From assembly GCA_964017195.1 (NCBI GenBank), contig OZ024890.1, positions 69,989,376-70,053,375 on the forward strand: a DNA stretch of 64,000 bases, in the 5' to 3' direction. The first letter of the stretch is position 1. Every line of letters starts with the position of its first letter. The stretch is from Siderastrea radians (Eukaryota; Cnidaria; Anthozoa; Scleractinia; Rhizangiidae). The notes beneath the pieces were generated by a model. The model was not told the origin of the DNA. It did no database searches and saw only the letters and a program-made list of their open reading frames with translations. Below, in pieces: positions 59,333 through 64,000 of the stretch. Made by a program: the position numbers and the translations under genes.

Positions 59333-60388
59333 ATGATGCCAGTTTTCAGTTCTCAGCTCCTGTTAGTGGCCATAGTTTGCTTGAACATTCCGCCAGTGAC
59401 AGCGCAATCCTCTTCCAGCAGTGGCTCGGGTAGGATTTTTGCTATCTTTCTTTCACCTCTTCGATTGATCAACAAGTAATTTTCCAAATGCTGCTGGGTA
59501 AAAACAAACAACGAAAAAACGAACACTAATGGGAGAGACCGTACTTATATGGGATCGGCAACTAGAGAGGTATATAAGTTACAGGCAACAGATTTCAGTA
59601 ATTTATGAACGTGGCCTCTAGTGACCGTAGACAGTATTTTTACCACATAAACTGATCAAACTCTTCTCAATGCCGTGCCTTTCAGGCACCGTACCTCTGC
59701 TGTAAAGCATTTGCCGTACGAAATACATCTTCGCTCCAAGACATCAGTTATCCGACAAGCTCTTTTGTATCTTGGGCTAGATTTCACCGTAACTTATTTA
59801 AACCCGTCAAACCTAGAGGTGTCGCAAAAAATGGCTCATTGTTGAATCTATTTGGAGATTTTATCGGGGCCAAGTGAACTGTCAGTAGTATGTAAGGAAA
59901 CGAGGTGTGTAAGAAGATGATCAATCGACTATACTGTCTTCTTGTTGTCGCTGTCGTGTCTCTGAGTCTTACATTCTTCTCATGGCATCTGTAGCGACAG
60001 CAATCGGATTATGAATCACTGGCGCAGTCATGAATCCAGGCACGAAAATGAAGTTAAATAGCCTCACTTTTCTCAACCCAGTTGCATAGAAAAGCGTGAA
60101 CTGGAGTGAGACTTTTAAACTCTTGGCGCCTTTGGCATGAGGGGCAGTCTTGATGTAATAAAAATTATCGCAACTATCAACTAAAAGCTCCCACAAACAA
60201 GCAAAATTAATGCCTATTAATCATTTATATCGCATTGTTTTTGTTAATTTCTTTGATGCTTCTGCATTTGCACGCACCTGCTACACAAGATGCAGAAGCC
60301 TAATTTCCTTCCGAAAAGCAAAACAATGTTTCCCAATTTTTTTCAGACGCATTTGTTTGCACAACAAACGTTAGTGTGCGCAAACGAG

Positions 60389-60426
<38 letters not shown>

Positions 60427-63035
60427 TGGGGGAGAAGGGGGGCATTTCTGCCGAAACAATTTTGCCAGGGGGAATTTTCCTTACTCGTGGGGGTCGTTAG
60501 TTTCAGGCCAGGTGGTTGGTGTAACTTTGTTTGTATTTTTTTTTATCATCCCTTTATAGGACCGTTTGATCTCAGTTTTCCGGGAGATTCTGATGATGGA
60601 TATGCAATAACAGACGATGTTCCCGACATGATGTCATTTTCGGTTTGTTTCTGGCTTAAACTTGTCTATCCCGCTGGAAGCATCAAGACAATGGCCCTGC
60701 TCAGTTACTCCAACTCTAAGTACGATAACGCGTATATATTGGATACGCAAGGATCATCAATCAATATCTACATGGACGACATGGCCGTTCTGTAAGTATA
60801 GCAACAACAACACTTTATTTAGGCAGGGTAAACTAGAATTACACAGAGTAATTTTCATCCAGGCCCTGCTAAAATAAAGAAAAATAAACAATAATAATAA
60901 TAATAATAATCTCATACTAATCTTAGTTAAATACATATCAATAATAATACATAAAAATAATAGCGTCTGCTCTCAACTGAAATCAAAGGTGCACCAAAGA
61001 GCGGTCTCTCTGGCTGATTAATTATGAATAAATTCATACTTATGTGCACGTTAAATGAAAGAATAGAGTTGTAATGCGTACATGGAAATAGTTGCTAAAA
61101 AGGTTACTTGGTGATACTCCTCAAACTGAACATCTCTTCAAAACCTTACACTTCAAAAATTAAAGATTTTAGTTTGAAATGTATTCCGCCATTTCCGGTT
61201 TTTCCATCCTACGGTTGCAACTACAAGAATCGTTTTTAACCAATCGACTTAGCCTGATCCATGAATCGAAGTCTGTCTGCACATTACCCTGCCCTACCCT
61301 GTCTTGTACAGGACAACGATGGTAACTCCAGTATTGAAGATAAACTCTTTTCAAATATCGTAACACGGCAAAAGCCCAAAAAAAAAGGTGTTTCCAATCC
61401 CCCTGAACCTCACTGTGCCACCCTCGAGTACCATGGTGGGGGAATGTAATCGGCTATATACGTCCAAGTGATTATTTTATTTCATATTTCACTGCATACG
61501 TTTTTATTTCGTTTCATTTGATATTTAAGTCGAATATTTGATCTTATCAGTGTGCAATAAAATTGCAGCAAACACTTAAGAGACCTTATTTTCCAGTTAT
61601 CCTTCAATCGATCTTAAAGATGAGAAATGGCATCACGCTTGTGTTATGTGGGACCAGACCAATCCTGGGACCAGTGTGTACTTCGAAGGTGTTCATGCGA
61701 CGTCATTTTCACGTCCGTTTAGACAAGGTTAGACTTCTAGACTATCCTGTGCCTTTTGCGCAAATATGGCGAACTTAATTGACAATAGAAATGTTTCTTT
61801 TGATAAGAAAATGATGTAAAAATTTCTGAATCTGATTCATACATGATCTATGTTAATTTAGTGCTAGGCGCTCCTTGGCTACCACTTCATGTAATATATC
61901 AAACACGAGAAAGAGTGTTTCATCAGGATATCCAAACACCGAGGAGTGGGTTGAAAAAACGAGGCGCAGCCGAGTTTTGTTAACCGACTTCGAGGTGTTT
62001 GGATACCTGATGAAACACTCTTTCGAGTTTTTGATATGGCTTCTCAAACCATTCATAATTCTTGGAGAAATTCAAAGCAGAAGTTCGCAAAACTTTATGC
62101 TAATTAAGATCCGGTTTCCAAACCACCGTCACGGTAGTGATTTCCTTTGTTTTCTCTTTATGAATTATTAATGAGTTTGAGAAGTAGGATTCCATTTTGT
62201 GGACTAATTGAGTTTATTACCCACAGTTCCTGGATATTTGCAAGCAAGCGCTCTGAATAGCTCCTTTCTAATATAGATACAGCCCATAGGTTTTTAGGTA
62301 AGGTTATTAGCTTACTCCTGGGAGTAGAGAAACAGCGCCTTAAAGGTAGTGCAAAGTATACTTTGTTTAACAGATTTTTTTTTTTTGGGGGGGGGGTGGG
62401 GGATTTAAAGAACCTTTTTGCATGATCCAGGGGTTGTCCATATAATAAAACAACCTAGTATCCCACTGCAATCTTGTGGTGTGTGAGCTCATAGAGATTT
62501 AAGGCTTACCTGTGGATAGTGCTGTTTCTTCAGTCTAAAAAACACGACTCCATACTGTCTGTCTCTACCCAGCTGAATGAATGAGCACCAGCGACCCGTA
62601 AGAGAAACCTTCTGTAATGCTGTGGAATAATCCGCTTAATGTTACAGACGCGTACCTAAGCTCAACATCACCAAGCTACCTGGCTTGATTAACCTGTTGG
62701 ATTACCTTCACCTTACCATCATTTCCAAATCTACGATACTAATCGAATACCATTTTTGTTTTGTCATACAGAGAAAGGTCTCCAAGGAGGAGGTACCTTG
62801 ATAATCGGTGCCAAGAAGAAGATGCCACAGGGCGAATTTATCAACCGACTGAACGGAAGCTTGAGTAGCCTGAACATCTGGAACAGATTCTTAACGGCAG
62901 ATGAAGTACAGAAGGTTTATCGTTCGTGCGACCAAAGCAGAGGAACCGTGTTATACTGGTGTGCACACGTGATTGGTCCCATGCTACGAAACGGCGTCAC
63001 CATGGTGACACCATCAACGGCATGCACTGCCTTAT
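59333..63035 (+). CDS. Secreted pentraxin-domain protein (3' end not seen)
   Basis: Exons 59,333-59,429, 60,560-60,791, 61,597-61,727 and 62,772-63,035 join in phase (1, 2, 1) into at least 241 residues. Residues 1-24 are a signal peptide (VFSSQLLLVAIVCLNIPPVTA), followed by a Ser/Gly linker. From GPFDLSFPG (about 33) a pentraxin/LamG-like domain runs through SVCFWLKL, KWHHACVMWD (H123, C125, W128 of the HxCxxW signature), GGTLIIGAKKK and LNIWNRFL to YRSC. The last exon ends in phase 1 at donor TTAT|GTAAGTAC, so the gene continues with exons not recognised here or beyond the right edge. Exon boundaries within the domain match the PAN-pentraxin genes, but there is no PAN exon. Introns contain (GT)n, a foldback repeat and (AAT)n. 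Confidence 0.8.
60392..60424 (+). repeat. (GT)n microsatellite
   Basis: About 16 uninterrupted GT units in intron 1 of the pentraxin gene. Confidence 0.9.
61897..62036. repeat. Foldback repeat in pentraxin gene intron 3
   Basis: Arms of about 55 bp: TATCAAACACGAGAAAGAG, then TGTTTCATCAGG and TCCAAACACC on the left, and on the right GGTGTTTGGATACCTGATGA, AACACTCTTTCG and GATA. The centre reads GAGGCGCAGCCGAG. It is a well-preserved small hairpin element. Confidence 0.75.
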
Positions 63036-64000
63036 GTAAGTACACTGGAAAGTCCAAAGACTATCTGAATGACAACACAAGTTGTATTTTTAGGGAAAAA
63101 GGAAATCAAATTTTCTCTTCCTTGCCCCGCTAAGATTATTTAAGCCCTTTTCATCCGATCCCAGAATCACCTCTCATGTGACACAATGAACAGGCAGCAT
63201 GGTCTAGTGTTTAGGGCGCCAGACTTCTATTCAATCAATATACATAGACTTCAAGATGGCAGCCAGCTTGTTCTAGGCGTCATGATTAAGGACGACGCGA
63301 AGTTCAGTATACGAGTGAGAAAAAAACGATTACAATGGGTCGTCTTTCCTCTCCCACTTATTCGTTTTGGCCCGAAATTTCATGACGTTTACCGAATGGC
63401 ACGCAACTGGTTCCCAGGCCCTCACACGCAGCGACGAGTCGCGCGTGCCAATGGGTCATGTGAGGGCAGCTACCAGTTGCGATTCTTGAAAAGTTATTTA
63501 GATTCTTGTGACATTACTTAGATCAAGGGCCACAATGTCCTAGGGTTATCACTAGTTGAGTGTGTTGCACCTCAGATACTGAGCCTGCGAGCAGTCTCAG
63601 TTGTTTGAGGCAGTGTGTGGAGAGACAGGCTGCAATGCTAGTAAAACAGAAGGCTGCTCACAGACTTAGTTCTAACGATTGATTCTAAGAACAAAATCCT
63701 TGGATAGACGATCATTCAATTCAAATGAAAGTAAACGAGCACTACTTAATTAATTGGACACTCTATAACTGGAGTGAATAATAAATCGAGATAAACTGGG
63801 AGAAATTAATGAAGATTTAATCACAATCTGTTTGAAATAAGAAAACGACAAACTGAAACGGACGTACAATTTATTTAAATGCGGCAATTGTGGTCGAATT
63901 GGGTCTCAATGAAGTCTTCTCTATCTTTTAAATCTTTAATCATGGTAATTGCCACCAGCGTTACAAATAATGCTAATCCGGCAATGGAGCGGCCAGCGGT
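63036..64000. other. Right-edge sequence, no exon recognised
   Basis: Should be intronic to the pentraxin gene if it continues. Open frames here lack a matching phase-1 acceptor. Confidence 0.4.
63189..63235 (+). repeat. Possible tRNA-derived SINE fragment
   Basis: GGCAGCATGGTCTAGTG and TTTAGGGCGCCAGACTT resemble the A-box half of a tRNA-derived SINE. The B box (GGTTCGAATCC type) is absent, so this would be a truncated copy and not a tRNA gene. Confidence 0.4.

Noticed and set aside
60290..60559. 89-codon ORF containing a Val-Cys repeat
   Set aside because: It is generated by the (GT)n microsatellite inside an intron.
63189..63260. tRNA gene
   Set aside because: Only an A-box-like half is present, with no B box and no foldable cloverleaf.

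Overview
The window looks like nuclear DNA from an anthozoan cnidarian, probably a stony coral. The evidence is AT-rich, repeat-dense, intron-containing sequence with short exons and GT-AG introns. The small secreted proteins combine PAN/apple, pentraxin (LamG-like), TNF and von Willebrand A domains in a way typical of anthozoans. No rRNA genes, complete tRNA genes, bacterial operons or CRISPR arrays were seen. The species call is an inference.

Layout. From 1 to about 32,200 lies a cluster of small secreted-protein genes shaped by tandem segmental duplication. The most complete unit (block B) holds a secreted TNF-domain gene (+ strand, 16,654-19,384), a PAN-pentraxin gene (- strand, 26,132-21,385) and a single-VWA gene (- strand, 32,178-28,254). 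Block A (1 to about 8,036) repeats the PAN-pentraxin gene (4,993 to beyond the left edge) and only the last exon of the VWA gene. Block C (about 8,037-10,705) repeats the TNF 3' flank and the last two exons of a PAN-pentraxin gene. The copies carry different lesions: a lost splice acceptor in A, a one-base frameshift in B, and in C loss of the 5' exons plus a GC splice donor. They also carry different transposon insertions, so empty and filled sites can be compared inside one window.

From 32,200 to 48,500 the sequence is mostly non-coding and full of foldback elements, short tandem repeats and a 5'-truncated LINE (40,058-40,930). It holds three orphan coding candidates: a 72-codon ORF at 33,758, a minus-strand terminal exon at 36,188-36,424 and another at 46,419-46,650.

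From 48,599 to 55,047 is a well-supported three-exon methylthioribose-1-phosphate isomerase gene (methionine salvage). Its first intron contains an intronless 258-codon ORF whose N-terminal cysteine arrangement resembles that of the SUMO protease USPL1. From 59,333 to the right edge is a further secreted pentraxin-domain gene on the + strand, with the same exon phases as the PAN-pentraxin genes but no PAN exon; it continues past the visible exons.

Functional reading. The TNF, PAN-pentraxin and VWA products all have signal peptides and binding or adhesion folds. This fits an extracellular recognition or matrix cluster, either immune-like or skeletal-matrix-like. That role is inferred from domain content only. 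Gene models were built by eye from splice sites and phase; no alignment or database search was run.
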